In this document: one piece after another, positions 1 through 6,615 of the stretch
Position numbering within the stretch: the stretch's first letter is position 1
Layout: each line of letters starts with the position of its first letter
Origin: Thiotrichaceae bacterium
GTDB lineage: Bacteria > Pseudomonadota > Gammaproteobacteria > Thiotrichales > Thiotrichaceae
DNA length: 7,868 nt
Assembly (NCBI GenBank): GCA_015494435.1
Contig: WGBH01000039.1
Location: 1 to 7,868 of the forward strand
Direction: 5' to 3'
Notes under the pieces: generated by a model
Database searches by the model: none
What the model saw: only the letters and a program-made list of their open reading frames with translations
Told to the model about the DNA's origin: nothing
Translations under genes and position numbers: made by a program

Positions 1-166
1 AACTAACACTGGTCGAGCCCAAGTCGTTAACTTTAACTCTTGCGAAAGCTGAGAACGTTCCTGTGTAGTGTTCAATAAATCTTTCGCTAAAATAAACCTC
101 TCCGATTGTCTTTGTCGCAGCGGCGTTAGTAACCTGAACTGTTTGATTACTTCCCAATAAATTCAT
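1..166 (-). CDS. Partial gene of unknown function (N-terminal 55 residues)
   Basis: An open frame starts with ATG at 166 and stays open to the left edge, so the C-terminus is missing. The start is well supported: AGAAGGAGAA lies about 7 bases upstream, inside the end of the lysozyme gene, and the ATG overlaps that gene by 20 bases in another frame. The product begins MNLLGSNQTVQVTNAAATKT and continues with beta-type, Val/Thr/Ser-rich sequence. There is no signal peptide and no membrane segment. Its place right after the lysozyme in a tightly packed phage-type operon would suit a structural gene, but I recognise no family. Confidence 0.75.
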   Translation of the reverse strand, partial: MNLLGSNQTVQVTNAAATKTIGEVYFSERFIEHYTGTFSAFARVKVNDLGSTSVS

Positions 167-611
167 GTAATTCTCCTTCTGTTGGAACTTTATCATTAAG
201 CATCATATATGCAAGGCGATAGGCACGCTTTCCTACATCTTTTCGCCACTTGCTGTCGAGCATTTCTATAGACGCTTTTTTAAAATCACCTTTTTCAAGT
301 GCCTCTTTAAAGCCTATAAACCCATTGAGTCGAGTAAGACCAAGGTTGAAAGCCATATTAACTAAGACCTCTTGCCTCAAAGAGCTTAAGTGCTTAAATC
401 CAGGAAAGAATTTTTCTGCGTCAGACATAGCATCAATTAAATCTCGGTTAAACATCATTTCAGCTTCGACGTAGTTAATCCCACGATCCTCTAAATTCCT
501 TCCATAGCCTATTGTAAGAATTCCTTTTGAATCCTTATATGGTTTAAACTGAGGCTGAAGAGAGCCCGATTCATCAAGCTTTATTCTTTCAATTAATCTG
601 TTCCAGTCCAT
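147..611 (-). CDS. T4-type lysozyme (glycoside hydrolase family 24), phage endolysin
   Basis: Muramidase that cleaves the N-acetylmuramic acid to N-acetylglucosamine bond of peptidoglycan. Counting from the ATG at 611 (154 residues), the catalytic pattern is E14 in LDESG, D27 in YKDSKG and T33 in LTIGYGR, as in T4 lysozyme Glu-Asp-Thr. The Asp-to-Thr spacing is as in T4, but the Glu-to-Asp gap is four residues longer. The C-terminal half carries family hallmarks: NMAFNLG, FKEALEKGDF, MLDSKWRKDVGKRAYRLAYMM. A GTG at 617 in the same frame would add two residues. The ATG at 611 is preferred because it shares one base with the upstream stop (TAATG) and AGGA sits 8 bases before it. There is no signal peptide or SAR segment, so it should need a holin, and several small membrane proteins are encoded just upstream. 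Confidence 0.93.
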   Translation of the reverse strand: MDWNRLIERIKLDESGSLQPQFKPYKDSKGILTIGYGRNLEDRGINYVEAEMMFNRDLIDAMSDAEKFFPGFKHLSSLRQEVLVNMAFNLGLTRLNGFIGFKEALEKGDFKKASIEMLDSKWRKDVGKRAYRLAYMMLNDKVPTEGELHEFIGK

Positions 612-925
612 TACCACATTCCTAACATAATACCGAGAACTGCGGCAATCAAATCGCCATAGCTATCAAGCCAGAAGATTTTCTTTTGCCAATAGGTTTT
701 ATCATCCCGCTGTTTGAGGAGTTCTTCATCTACTCCCATGTTTTTATAGCCTTTTTTAATAAACCTCTGATAGAGTTCATAAAGAATCGCGATAGCCATT
801 ACCATGAGGAAAGACTTTTGCTCTGTTATTGACGGAAACAACAAGAAGAATTTATATAAAAACGTCGCGCCAGAGAGGTGAAAAAAGAACCAACGATTAT
901 TCAAGATTGCATATTTAAAAAACAT
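611..925 (-). CDS. Small three-helix membrane protein, holin-like candidate
   Basis: A 104-residue product with three hydrophobic stretches: about residues 12-31 (WFFFHLSGATFLYKFF), 38-53 (KSFLMVMAIAILYELYQ) and 88-104 (DSYGDLIAAVLGIMLG). A charged, Lys-rich loop lies between the second and third. The ELYQ and DSYGDL...G signatures resemble small membrane proteins I associate with phage genomes next to lysis genes, but I cannot name a family with certainty. The start is strong: AAGGAG lies about 6 bases before the ATG and within the end of the preceding gene. The stop overlaps the lysozyme ATG by one base, which implies translational coupling. A role in letting the lysozyme out (holin or accessory) is inferred from position and topology only. 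Confidence 0.8.
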   Translation of the reverse strand: MFFKYAILNNRWFFFHLSGATFLYKFFLLFPSITEQKSFLMVMAIAILYELYQRFIKKGYKNMGVDEELLKQRDDKTYWQKKIFWLDSYGDLIAAVLGIMLGMW

Positions 926-934
926 TTTTTCTCC

Positions 935-1441
935 TTATTTAAGAATTGATAAAATAGCTATAACTGCGCCGCCTATCGCCATTCCGATGTAGGTATCCTT
1001 AGATATACCGAAATACTTAGGATTCTTTTCCTCGCAATAAGCATCGAAATCTACATTAACTTTGTAGGTAAAACTATCCACAGGAGTTAACGAATAGGCA
1101 GTTATTTTAACTTCAATATATTTTGCCTTTATCGTCTTGATAGAACGATACTGAATATAGGTTGACTGTGTATCAGGTTTTTGAATTACTAAAAAAGAGT
1201 CTTCCTTCACGCCATTATGGAGAGAAGATACAGAGTTAAGCTCTTTTTGAATGTTAGAAATAACACTCCTTAAAGAGTCAGCAGTAGATGTATCTTTTTT
1301 AACCTTAACCAAAATGACGGTATCCGGCATGACAGTGGCTTCAATCCTATCTTTGTTTATTGTATGTGAGTCTTGAGGAATCATCATTACAACACTCATA
1401 CCAACAATCACACCGAATAGGAAGACTCTTACTAATTTCAT
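935..1441 (-). CDS. Double-anchored envelope protein of unknown function
   Basis: A 168-residue product with a hydrophobic N-terminus (about residues 5-21, FLFGVIVGMSVVMMIP) and a second hydrophobic segment at the very C-terminus (about 149-167, YIGMAIGGAVIAILSIL). Between them lies a polar, Asp/Ser/Lys-rich region with a short helical part near 55-75 and then beta-type sequence. Layout and position next to lysis genes recall a unimolecular spanin. However, the N-terminus has no cysteine and so no lipobox, which argues against outer-membrane anchoring. The ATG overlaps the preceding stop as ATGA, and GAGGAAAA lies about 9 bases upstream. No family recognised; the middle segment most likely sits in the periplasm. 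Confidence 0.75.
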   Translation of the reverse strand: MKLVRVFLFGVIVGMSVVMMIPQDSHTINKDRIEATVMPDTVILVKVKKDTSTADSLRSVISNIQKELNSVSSLHNGVKEDSFLVIQKPDTQSTYIQYRSIKTIKAKYIEVKITAYSLTPVDSFTYKVNVDFDAYCEEKNPKYFGISKDTYIGMAIGGAVIAILSILK

Positions 1442-1842
1442 CCTACATTTTTCCTCACGCTATCAAGTTCTGCTTGTAGCGAATTATTTTTAGATTTAAG
1501 CATTTCTATTTGCTTTAAGTAATCAGATTCTTTTTCAACACTAATTCTTTTAAAACTTTCAAACTCAAGCTTAAGCTGATCTAACTCTGATTGAAGTCTA
1601 ATCCTTGCGTTTATTTCAGATGATATCTGTTGTTCAAGTTTTTGAATAGATTCAAGCAAGCTACCACGTTCCTTGTTTTGATTAATAGATTCAACCTTAT
1701 CAGCCTCAGATGCCGCTTTCCTAGATTTATGCCATCGTTCCCTGATAGACGGAAAATACCAAAGTGTGAAGCCTATTAAGAGAACTAAGTTTGTCCACGC
1801 AAAAGGATTATCGACGTTTAAATAAGTTTCAAACCAGTTCAT
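1438..1842 (-). CDS. Membrane-anchored coiled-coil protein (Rz/i-spanin-like candidate)
   Basis: A 134-residue product with one transmembrane segment (about residues 14-32, AWTNLVLLIGFTLWYF), a basic patch (RERWHKSRK) and then a long Glu/Lys/Gln/Leu-rich stretch, about residues 45-130, with heptad-like leucine spacing. One N-terminal helix followed by a coiled coil is the architecture of phage i-spanins (Rz), and the gene lies in the lysis region. Against this, the basic patch after the helix and the acidic N-terminus predict, by the positive-inside rule, that the coiled coil is cytoplasmic, opposite to Rz. GGAG lies 7 bases before the ATG. Function unproven. Confidence 0.78.
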   Translation of the reverse strand: MNWFETYLNVDNPFAWTNLVLLIGFTLWYFPSIRERWHKSRKAASEADKVESINQNKERGSLLESIQKLEQQISSEINARIRLQSELDQLKLEFESFKRISVEKESDYLKQIEMLKSKNNSLQAELDSVRKNVG

Positions 1843-1844
1843 AT

Positions 1845-2051
1845 TTAGCTCCGCTCAATCTTCTTAGCCTTTGCCCAATGCTCCCCAAAGTTGGCGCCAA
1901 AAAATGCTCCGGCCAATGATGCTTGTAATGCACTTAGGGCAATGATGTCACCACCGACAAACTTAACGCCAAACACCAACGCGCCGATGAACGCTGCATT
2001 AATGGCCGCCATCGTCCAGTAAAATGCCTTTTGTTTACGTGTTCCTTCCAT
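1845..2051 (-). CDS. Small two-helix membrane protein, class II holin-like
   Basis: A 68-residue product with two hydrophobic helices, about residues 9-29 (FYWTMAAINAAFIGALVFGV) and 35-54 (DIIALSALQASLAGAFFGA). The N-terminus is basic (MEGTRKQK) and the C-terminus is charged (EHWAKAKKIERS). This size and N-in/C-in two-helix topology is typical of class II phage holins, which form inner-membrane lesions that release the endolysin. It is the best holin candidate here, given that the lysozyme downstream has no export signal. AGGAGA lies about 6 bases before the ATG, inside the end of the preceding gene. Composition is more GC-rich than the next genes. A holin role is inference; other small membrane proteins look similar. 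Confidence 0.78.
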   Translation of the reverse strand: MEGTRKQKAFYWTMAAINAAFIGALVFGVKFVGGDIIALSALQASLAGAFFGANFGEHWAKAKKIERS

Positions 2052-2054
2052 TGC

Positions 2055-2408
2055 TTATCTCCTGTTTAAAAAGTCTATTAATTTTTTTACGCCTGTTGGG
2101 TTCAGCAAAACATCCTCATAGGCAACATTATCACCGCCCCGGAAGATGTAACTCACGGCAACCCTAACCCGTCCCCAAAAACCAAGATGGCCGGTGTTAA
2201 GCCTTACCCTGAAAGAGTACAGCCTAAACTTCTCATCGCCCAATTCCCGGACGACGAACTCATGTTCCGGCAGGCCACAGTCGCAGGTAAACTCCTCCTG
2301 GGCGTGTAACAGAGCCCTTTCCACCGGCCAATGCTCACACCCGGTAACAAAGCCCTGGTCGCTGTCCACGATCTTGGCCCCGCATTCGGGGCACAGGAAG
2401 CTACTCAC
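2055..2408 (-). CDS. Zinc-ribbon-like small phage protein
   Basis: A 117-residue product starting with a metal-binding-type knuckle (LCPECGAKI, C6 and C9). It then has GFVTGCEHWP, a second Cys pair in FTCDCGLPEHEF, a Trp-containing segment (GFWGRVRVAVSYIF), and ends EDVLLNPTGVKKLIDFLNRR. The CxCGxxEH ... FW.R...A..YIF ... L..FL pattern matches, from memory, a widespread family of short uncharacterised phage proteins. The N-terminal CPxCG...D...G..TGCEH part also recurs in phage proteins, so this may be a fusion of two short motifs. Zinc binding is likely but unproven. The start is GTG at 2408, one base after the upstream stop, with AAGGAAG about 8 bases before it. GC is about half, well above the genes on either side of the cassette. 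Confidence 0.78.
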   Translation of the reverse strand: MSSFLCPECGAKIVDSDQGFVTGCEHWPVERALLHAQEEFTCDCGLPEHEFVVRELGDEKFRLYSFRVRLNTGHLGFWGRVRVAVSYIFRGGDNVAYEDVLLNPTGVKKLIDFLNRR

Positions 2409-2409
2409 T

Positions 2410-2706
2410 TTATCTCTTCCTTAACACCCACGTATGGCTCACCTCAAACACGGTGGCATACGTCACAGCATATAATATTACCGCCTCTGCCGTTATCTTA
2501 GCCACCAGCGGCCACACTACAACCAGCCAAGCCAAACCTACCCAATTAGTACCATGCCAGCCGTCCCGGAACGGCCACAACAATTGCTTCCATAGCGGGA
2601 AGTCGTTGCTGTTACGCTTCTGCCAACCCAGAAGAAACTCTCCTTCATCAATCAGGTCACGGGCGGCAAATAGCATGGCGACGAGAGCTAAGATTAAGTA
2701 GTCCAT
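2410..2706 (-). CDS. Small membrane protein of unknown function
   Basis: A 98-residue product with an N-terminal hydrophobic stretch (residues 2-16, DYLILALVAMLFAAR) and a polar loop rich in Trp, Asp and Lys (LLGWQKRNSNDFPLWKQLLW). Two further helices follow, at about 54-72 (NWVGLAWLVVVWPLVAKI) and 75-90 (AVILYAVTYATVFEV), then a basic tail. The ATG shares a base with the stop of the large hydrolase gene (TAATG), and AGGGAA lies about 7 bases upstream. Membrane proteins with a WHG/Trp-rich loop occur in phage genomes, but I know no function. GC is about 50%, matching the next gene and not the hydrolase. Confidence 0.75.
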   Translation of the reverse strand: MDYLILALVAMLFAARDLIDEGEFLLGWQKRNSNDFPLWKQLLWPFRDGWHGTNWVGLAWLVVVWPLVAKITAEAVILYAVTYATVFEVSHTWVLRKR

Positions 2707-5231
2707 TATTGATTCCCTATTGGCGTACTGCTAATAAGCACCTTATCATAAACCCCAATATTACCTGAACCGACATTGACATAAAACCTAATATCACCAG
2801 CGTCACCTACTGTATTTACCGCTACCCAGCTTATATCAGGTGTAGAAGGCTTTGTACCTGTTGAGGAAATCCACACTTCCAAAACAGATGACCCGGCAGA
2901 AACACTTTTCCAATGCCACCATATATAATAATCGGTATTCTGATTTATTGTAAAAGTACCAGATACAGAACCAGATATTCCATCATACCACTTCAGTTTG
3001 TCTGAAGAAATATAAAGCCTACCAAGTAAAGCCGCTGCTGATGACCTAATATCTACAATGTACTGTGTGGCAATGGGGTTTGCATGTTCCGTGCGATACT
3101 TAAAGAAACCATATACTTCACTTGATGCCGTAAATGATGGTGATGCTGTGCCTATTGAAGCAGAACTTGCATCAATTCTTAATGATTGAGTCCCATCAAG
3201 AGGTGATGTCGTATAATCATAGTTCATAGACGCACTTTGTGGTTCACTCCAGCCAGTCGGTTGGCCTGATCCTTCAAAGTTTTCAGATAACAGATAAACA
3301 GGTGAATCGTGATCAAATGACTTAAACCGTGAAAATTTATTGAATTTCATAATATCTCCATATTTTACTCCAACTTTCGATATAGCAATATCAGGATCAC
3401 CAACATTTGTTTTCTTTAGTTCTATATTGACTATATCATTATTAACAGTTCGTCGAAACCTTAAATATATAGGCATCCATAGAGGGTATACTTCTACCGT
3501 TCTATGCATTACAGCATAATCAGCTGCTGGGTATGAAGATGAGAAATGGATATTAACGTCAAGATATGAATAATTCTTTGCCAAAACTGTGTCTATATGT
3601 TGGGCATATATTTCAACCTGAACCTGCTTCCCATAGGGAACTGAAGATAAATTAACACTACGATAGGCATTGCTATTATCGCCAATTACCATCAATGAAT
3701 CATCGCACTCAAGTGGCGTTCTTATAGGGTATGTTGTTGAAACACCAGGATATTTTAATGCATAAGTATCACCATCTTTTATTGATGCTCCTGTCATAGT
3801 CCAGTTATTTACTCCAGACTTATTAAAATAAGGATTACTCAATAGTTCACCAGACAAGACATTACTTGCATTTTGAAAAATATTTATAGACTTCTCTTCT
3901 CTTGAGTTACGTAATGAATAAATAATTCTTGGGCTTGCAGTCATATTAAAATATCCGCCTGCCAAATCTTCTATAAGAAAATATAATTTACCTTCATCGA
4001 GATATTTTTGGATTCCTGTTAAATCAAAACTTGTATCTGTTCCTATCAACATCCATGACGACGCTTTTTGCATATCATAATTGACCGTATTCATCCACGT
4101 AGTGTCATAAGATGTGCTATAATTTTGCAAGACATAAATATTATAGCTCCCAGAACTTAACGAGAAATCAACAGATATTCGTCTGAAATTAATCCCACCA
4201 ATAGGTAATTTTGCCTGCACCAAAGCGTATGATTTAAACTGTATGGGAGTGCCACTTGATAAATTAGCATATTCGCTTGACTGTGTTCCAGCTGACCCGA
4301 CAGAACTGTTAATATATCCATACCTTTGGGATATATGTATTTCACCAAATGCGTCTAACTTACTAAACACGTCCCAAAATAAAAGTGAATCTCTCGCCTG
4401 ACTTGCCGTAAGTCCATTTATTAAATTAGAATCTGCACGCCATATTTTTAATGCGTGGTATGGCCTATAATCTTGCAAAAAATCTATTACATTTTTCGCA
4501 TAATACCATGATCCCCACGAATTAGGGTGCATATTTGTACCGTCAAGAGCCTTGCCACGTTCTGTATTTGTTGAGGGGTTATAAAACGCTAAATGGTTAC
4601 CAAATGATAAATTATCAATATATTGGACTCCGCTTTTTATTGCGATATTGGCGTCAGCTCCAATATATGCAGCTTGCCCCTGATGATAGAAAAATTCACT
4701 TGCAATTATAGGTTCAGAACCAAAAGAACGTATTTCCCTAATGAGCTTCTCATAGCCAAATTGATACTGTTTTTCACTTATATAAGACGCATCGTTAATT
4801 CCAACAGTAGTAATAGTATAAGTCGGTTTAAATTGCGCATAAGTATATGGGAATGATCTTACAGTAGAGGCCCCATTCACATGACTCATTAAATCAATAA
4901 CTGTATTACCAGATTGAGCCCAGTTATCTACATAAAAATCGACAAACCGAGACACTTTACTTATAGCATTCTCATCAAGCGCACAGTAAACCCCTTCAAG
5001 AAAACTATCTCCAAGAAAAAGTATTTTGTCACTTGTCATTATAGTCAATGTATCTGTTTGGTCGTTATATGCTTTTCTGAACGCCGCATTAACCTTACTG
5101 CTGTCAATTGTTGTATCTTGTAATGCATAACCAGGAACAGAGTTGGGCCGGTAAAACTGGGCTTGGGTTATAGTCACAGTTAAAAGTAAAAAGCTAACTA
5201 ATTGGAAGAATTTATTACAATAAGATTTCAT
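2706..5231 (-). CDS. Secreted SGNH/GDSL hydrolase with C-terminal concanavalin-like domain
   Basis: An 841-residue product. Residues 1-24 form a type I signal peptide: basic start, hydrophobic core LVSFLLLTVTIT, and a likely cut after TQA before QFYRPN. Residues about 68-250 are an SGNH esterase domain: block I ILFLGDSFLEG (S76), block II AQSGNT (G108), block III TTVGINDASY (N146), block V DGTNMHPNSWG (H235). The acid is odd: D230 lies five residues before H235 instead of the usual three (DxxH). Residues about 280-640 are beta-rich and resemble carbohydrate-binding or fibre modules (for example NPYFNKSGVNNWTMTGASI). Residues about 657-841 (LLSENFEGSGQPTGWSEP onward) look like the concanavalin-like/LamG domain common in phage tail fibres. 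It probably deacylates a surface or capsular glycan, either exported by the host cell or carried on a virion. The ATG overlaps the preceding stop as ATGA. GC is about 38%. Confidence 0.88.
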   Translation of the reverse strand: MKSYCNKFFQLVSFLLLTVTITQAQFYRPNSVPGYALQDTTIDSSKVNAAFRKAYNDQTDTLTIMTSDKILFLGDSFLEGVYCALDENAISKVSRFVDFYVDNWAQSGNTVIDLMSHVNGASTVRSFPYTYAQFKPTYTITTVGINDASYISEKQYQFGYEKLIREIRSFGSEPIIASEFFYHQGQAAYIGADANIAIKSGVQYIDNLSFGNHLAFYNPSTNTERGKALDGTNMHPNSWGSWYYAKNVIDFLQDYRPYHALKIWRADSNLINGLTASQARDSLLFWDVFSKLDAFGEIHISQRYGYINSSVGSAGTQSSEYANLSSGTPIQFKSYALVQAKLPIGGINFRRISVDFSLSSGSYNIYVLQNYSTSYDTTWMNTVNYDMQKASSWMLIGTDTSFDLTGIQKYLDEGKLYFLIEDLAGGYFNMTASPRIIYSLRNSREEKSINIFQNASNVLSGELLSNPYFNKSGVNNWTMTGASIKDGDTYALKYPGVSTTYPIRTPLECDDSLMVIGDNSNAYRSVNLSSVPYGKQVQVEIYAQHIDTVLAKNYSYLDVNIHFSSSYPAADYAVMHRTVEVYPLWMPIYLRFRRTVNNDIVNIELKKTNVGDPDIAISKVGVKYGDIMKFNKFSRFKSFDHDSPVYLLSENFEGSGQPTGWSEPQSASMNYDYTTSPLDGTQSLRIDASSASIGTASPSFTASSEVYGFFKYRTEHANPIATQYIVDIRSSAAALLGRLYISSDKLKWYDGISGSVSGTFTINQNTDYYIWWHWKSVSAGSSVLEVWISSTGTKPSTPDISWVAVNTVGDAGDIRFYVNVGSGNIGVYDKVLISSTPIGNQ

Positions 5232-5587
5232 ACGATAACCACCCTTATTTTACCGCTAACTACAGCGGAGCCAGCCTTAGCAATATTGACAACTAACCCG
5301 TTAGCGAGCTGGTTATAACTCTTATAGTCGGGAAGGAAAAAGGAATAGGTTTTCTTCGTTGAGGTGACGGAGAAATTAGTCTTGATCTTTTTCGCAGTAT
5401 CGATCATTTCACCAAAGATATTAGAAAATGAAATTGTACAGGTTTCACTGGCATCTGAGGAAATCTCGATAACTAATGCGGCGAGCCCTGCATTTCGCTG
5501 ATCAATTGAAAAGTTAAATTTATAATCCTTTGAAGAGTCGCCGCCTGCAAGTGAGAAGGATTTAGTTAAAACTTGTTGTTGCTTCAT
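5228..5587 (-). CDS. Small beta-rich protein, possible phage structural protein
   Basis: A 119-residue soluble product, beginning MKQQQVLTKSFSLAGGDSS and ending in KIRVVIV. It has alternating hydrophobic/polar strands (LAALVIEISSDA, TCTISFSNIF, KKTYSFFLPD, GLVVNIAKAG) and neither a signal peptide nor a membrane helix, so it should be mostly beta-sheet. It sits between the helix-turn-helix gene (TAATG overlap; AAGAGG 8 bases before the start) and the secreted hydrolase (ATGA overlap), so it is translationally coupled to both. The fold type would suit a decoration, neck or fibre-associated protein. This is a guess from composition; I recognise no family. Confidence 0.72.
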   Translation of the reverse strand: MKQQQVLTKSFSLAGGDSSKDYKFNFSIDQRNAGLAALVIEISSDASETCTISFSNIFGEMIDTAKKIKTNFSVTSTKKTYSFFLPDYKSYNQLANGLVVNIAKAGSAVVSGKIRVVIV

Positions 5588-6141
5588 TAATTTACCTCTT
5601 TATAATCTGCTTTTACAACATTCTTTGCTTGAGATGCACGCTCTTTAAGGTCTTCAATCTCATCCCTAGTGAGTTCAGCGAGACCTACCATTGACTTTTT
5701 AACAGCGCTATGGCCGGCGCGGTCTAGGAGGTCTTGAGCAATATTAGTAGAATGAGGGGTCGGCATCATGGTTGGATCTTCTGCAAGCATTTTATTTGTT
5801 CGTTCGATAGTTGTGGTCAGGATATTAAGGGCGGCGGGAGCTACTTCACGGATAGCGTTAGCTACGTTTATAGTTGACCCATCGCGTAGGGATGACAGCG
5901 CCGCGAGCTCGATCTTAGCCAGTTCGCTGTTTCTAATATCACTGACATTTTGCGGCGTGATGTTGAGGGCTTCAGCTATCTCGACATTTTTCTGCCCTAA
6001 TAGGATTCGACGCAATACTTCTTTTTGACGCTCATTCAAGCGTTTTATTTCGTAAGCCCTTTTTCCGTGAGGTAAAAACTGTCCTTTTGGCATAACTTTT
6101 CTCAGTTTGGAAATTAATGTCATTTTATTTCGCCATACCAT
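5587..6141 (-). CDS. Helix-turn-helix protein resembling phage terminase small subunit
   Basis: A 184-residue product, first of the leftward operon. Residues about 36-75 (RLNERQKEVLRRILLGQKN, then VEIAEALNITPQNVSDIRNS) form a LuxR/sigma-region-4-like helix-turn-helix. It is followed by a mostly helical region and the segment NIAQDLLDRAGHSAVKKSM; an LLDRAGH segment is something I associate with small terminase-like phage proteins. It probably binds DNA, either phage DNA for packaging or operon DNA as a regulator. No large terminase gene is visible in this window. The start is uncertain: the ATG at 6141 has no Shine-Dalgarno, and a possible -10 (TATATT, 6142-6147) abuts it. In-frame ATGs at 6123 and 6093 are alternatives, and the latter has GAGAA about 8 bases upstream. 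Confidence 0.8.
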   Translation of the reverse strand: MVWRNKMTLISKLRKVMPKGQFLPHGKRAYEIKRLNERQKEVLRRILLGQKNVEIAEALNITPQNVSDIRNSELAKIELAALSSLRDGSTINVANAIREVAPAALNILTTTIERTNKMLAEDPTMMPTPHSTNIAQDLLDRAGHSAVKKSMVGLAELTRDEIEDLKERASQAKNVVKADYKEVN

Positions 6142-6170
6142 AATATACGAAATTTTTAGAAGGAATGCAA
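6142..6170 (-). promoter_or_regulatory. Possible leftward promoter next to the HTH gene
   Basis: Reading on the minus strand, TTGCAT (6170-6165) and TATATT (6147-6142) are separated by exactly 17 bases. The -35 box is poor (3 of 6) and the -10 good (5 of 6). Transcription would start near 6135, downstream of the first ATG, which would favour a start at 6123 or 6093 for the helix-turn-helix protein. A rival candidate on the same strand is TATAAT (6519-6514) with TTGATT (6540-6535), but its spacer is only 15 bases. Confidence 0.35.
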
Positions 6171-6262
6171 GTAGTTTCCAAAATTTTCCATTGTGCCCAG
6201 AGCAGCAAGCACCGCCGGTCTTATTGGAAGAATTTCGTACAATTAGATGTAAGCGACGCCGG

Positions 6263-6326
6263 TTGCTGGTGAGCCCTCTCCCACGATAATAAAGGTAAAA
6301 CCTTCTGATGAGGACCCCACCAGCAA
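6263..6326. repeat. Long hairpin with 9-bp perfect stem
   Basis: TTGCTGGTG (6263-6271) is the exact reverse complement of CACCAGCAA (6318-6326). Inside, CCTC (6275-6278) can pair with GAGG (6310-6313), and AAGG with CCTT around a TAAAA loop (6292-6304), giving a nested three-helix fold on the plus strand. The mirror fold is possible in a leftward transcript if it starts further upstream. This could be an RNA element, a protein-binding site or a packaging site. No known family is recognised. Confidence 0.55.
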
Positions 6327-6367
6327 GAGGATTAACCTATTAGCTTCTAATGATGTCAATTAATGGA

Positions 6368-6381
6368 AAGTTTTAAAACTT
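6368..6381. repeat. 14-bp perfect palindrome AAGTTTTAAAACTT
   Basis: The 14 bases are identical on both strands. Such a site could bind a dimeric regulator, although AT-rich palindromes are expected more often by chance in a region of this composition. Confidence 0.5.
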
Positions 6382-6397
6382 GGGTGGAGTGTGTGAT

Positions 6398-6406
6398 CAC
6401 CAGCAA
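6398..6406 (+). repeat. Third copy of the CACCAGCAA repeat
   Basis: An exact copy of the 9-mer at 6318-6326, lying 80 bases further right and overlapping the palindrome GTGATCAC (6393-6400). Three copies in about 145 bases (one inverted) suggest a sequence-specific binding site and not only a hairpin stem. Confidence 0.5.
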
Positions 6407-6443
6407 ATATCGTGCCAACTCAAAAATCCCCATAGTGAGGGGT

Positions 6444-6472
6444 GTAAACTATTCACGGTGTGAAATGTTTAC
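6444..6472. promoter_or_regulatory. 29-bp dyad, probable operator
   Basis: The left half GTAAAC-ta-TTCAC and the right half GTGAA-at-GTTTAC are reverse complements at 11 of 13 positions around a GGT centre. A further GTTTAC lies at 6483-6488. Size and symmetry are those of an operator for a dimeric or tetrameric repressor. It lies about 140 bases upstream of the rightward promoter and about 300 bases upstream of the leftward operon, so it could act on either. The binding protein is unknown. Confidence 0.65.
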
Positions 6473-6586
6473 CTTGTAGATTGTTTACATTATAAGATGT
6501 TCAGGGTAGCGGGATTATAGGGGTTAGTTATAATAATCAAGAGGCTATTGTTTATTGTTATATTGCTTACCTGGTGCAGATTTTAC

Positions 6587-6615
6587 TTGACTTGAATGTG
6601 GTTTATGCTTATATT
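6587..6615 (+). promoter_or_regulatory. Rightward sigma-70-type promoter
   Basis: TTGACT (-35, 6587-6592; 5 of 6 matches) and TATATT (-10, 6610-6615; 5 of 6) are separated by exactly 17 bases. Transcription would start near 6622, giving the small helix-turn-helix gene a leader of about 170 bases. This is the best consensus promoter I see in the window. Confidence 0.7.

Noticed and set aside
5200..6235. 12-mer TTGGAAGAATTT shared by 5202-5213 and 6224-6235
   Set aside because: Expected about once or twice by chance in a window of this size; one copy is coding for the signal peptide.
6263..6326. Hammerhead ribozyme, because CTGATGA (6305-6311) follows a small hairpin
   Set aside because: The required GAAA is missing in every circular order of the three stems that I tried, so the catalytic core is incomplete.
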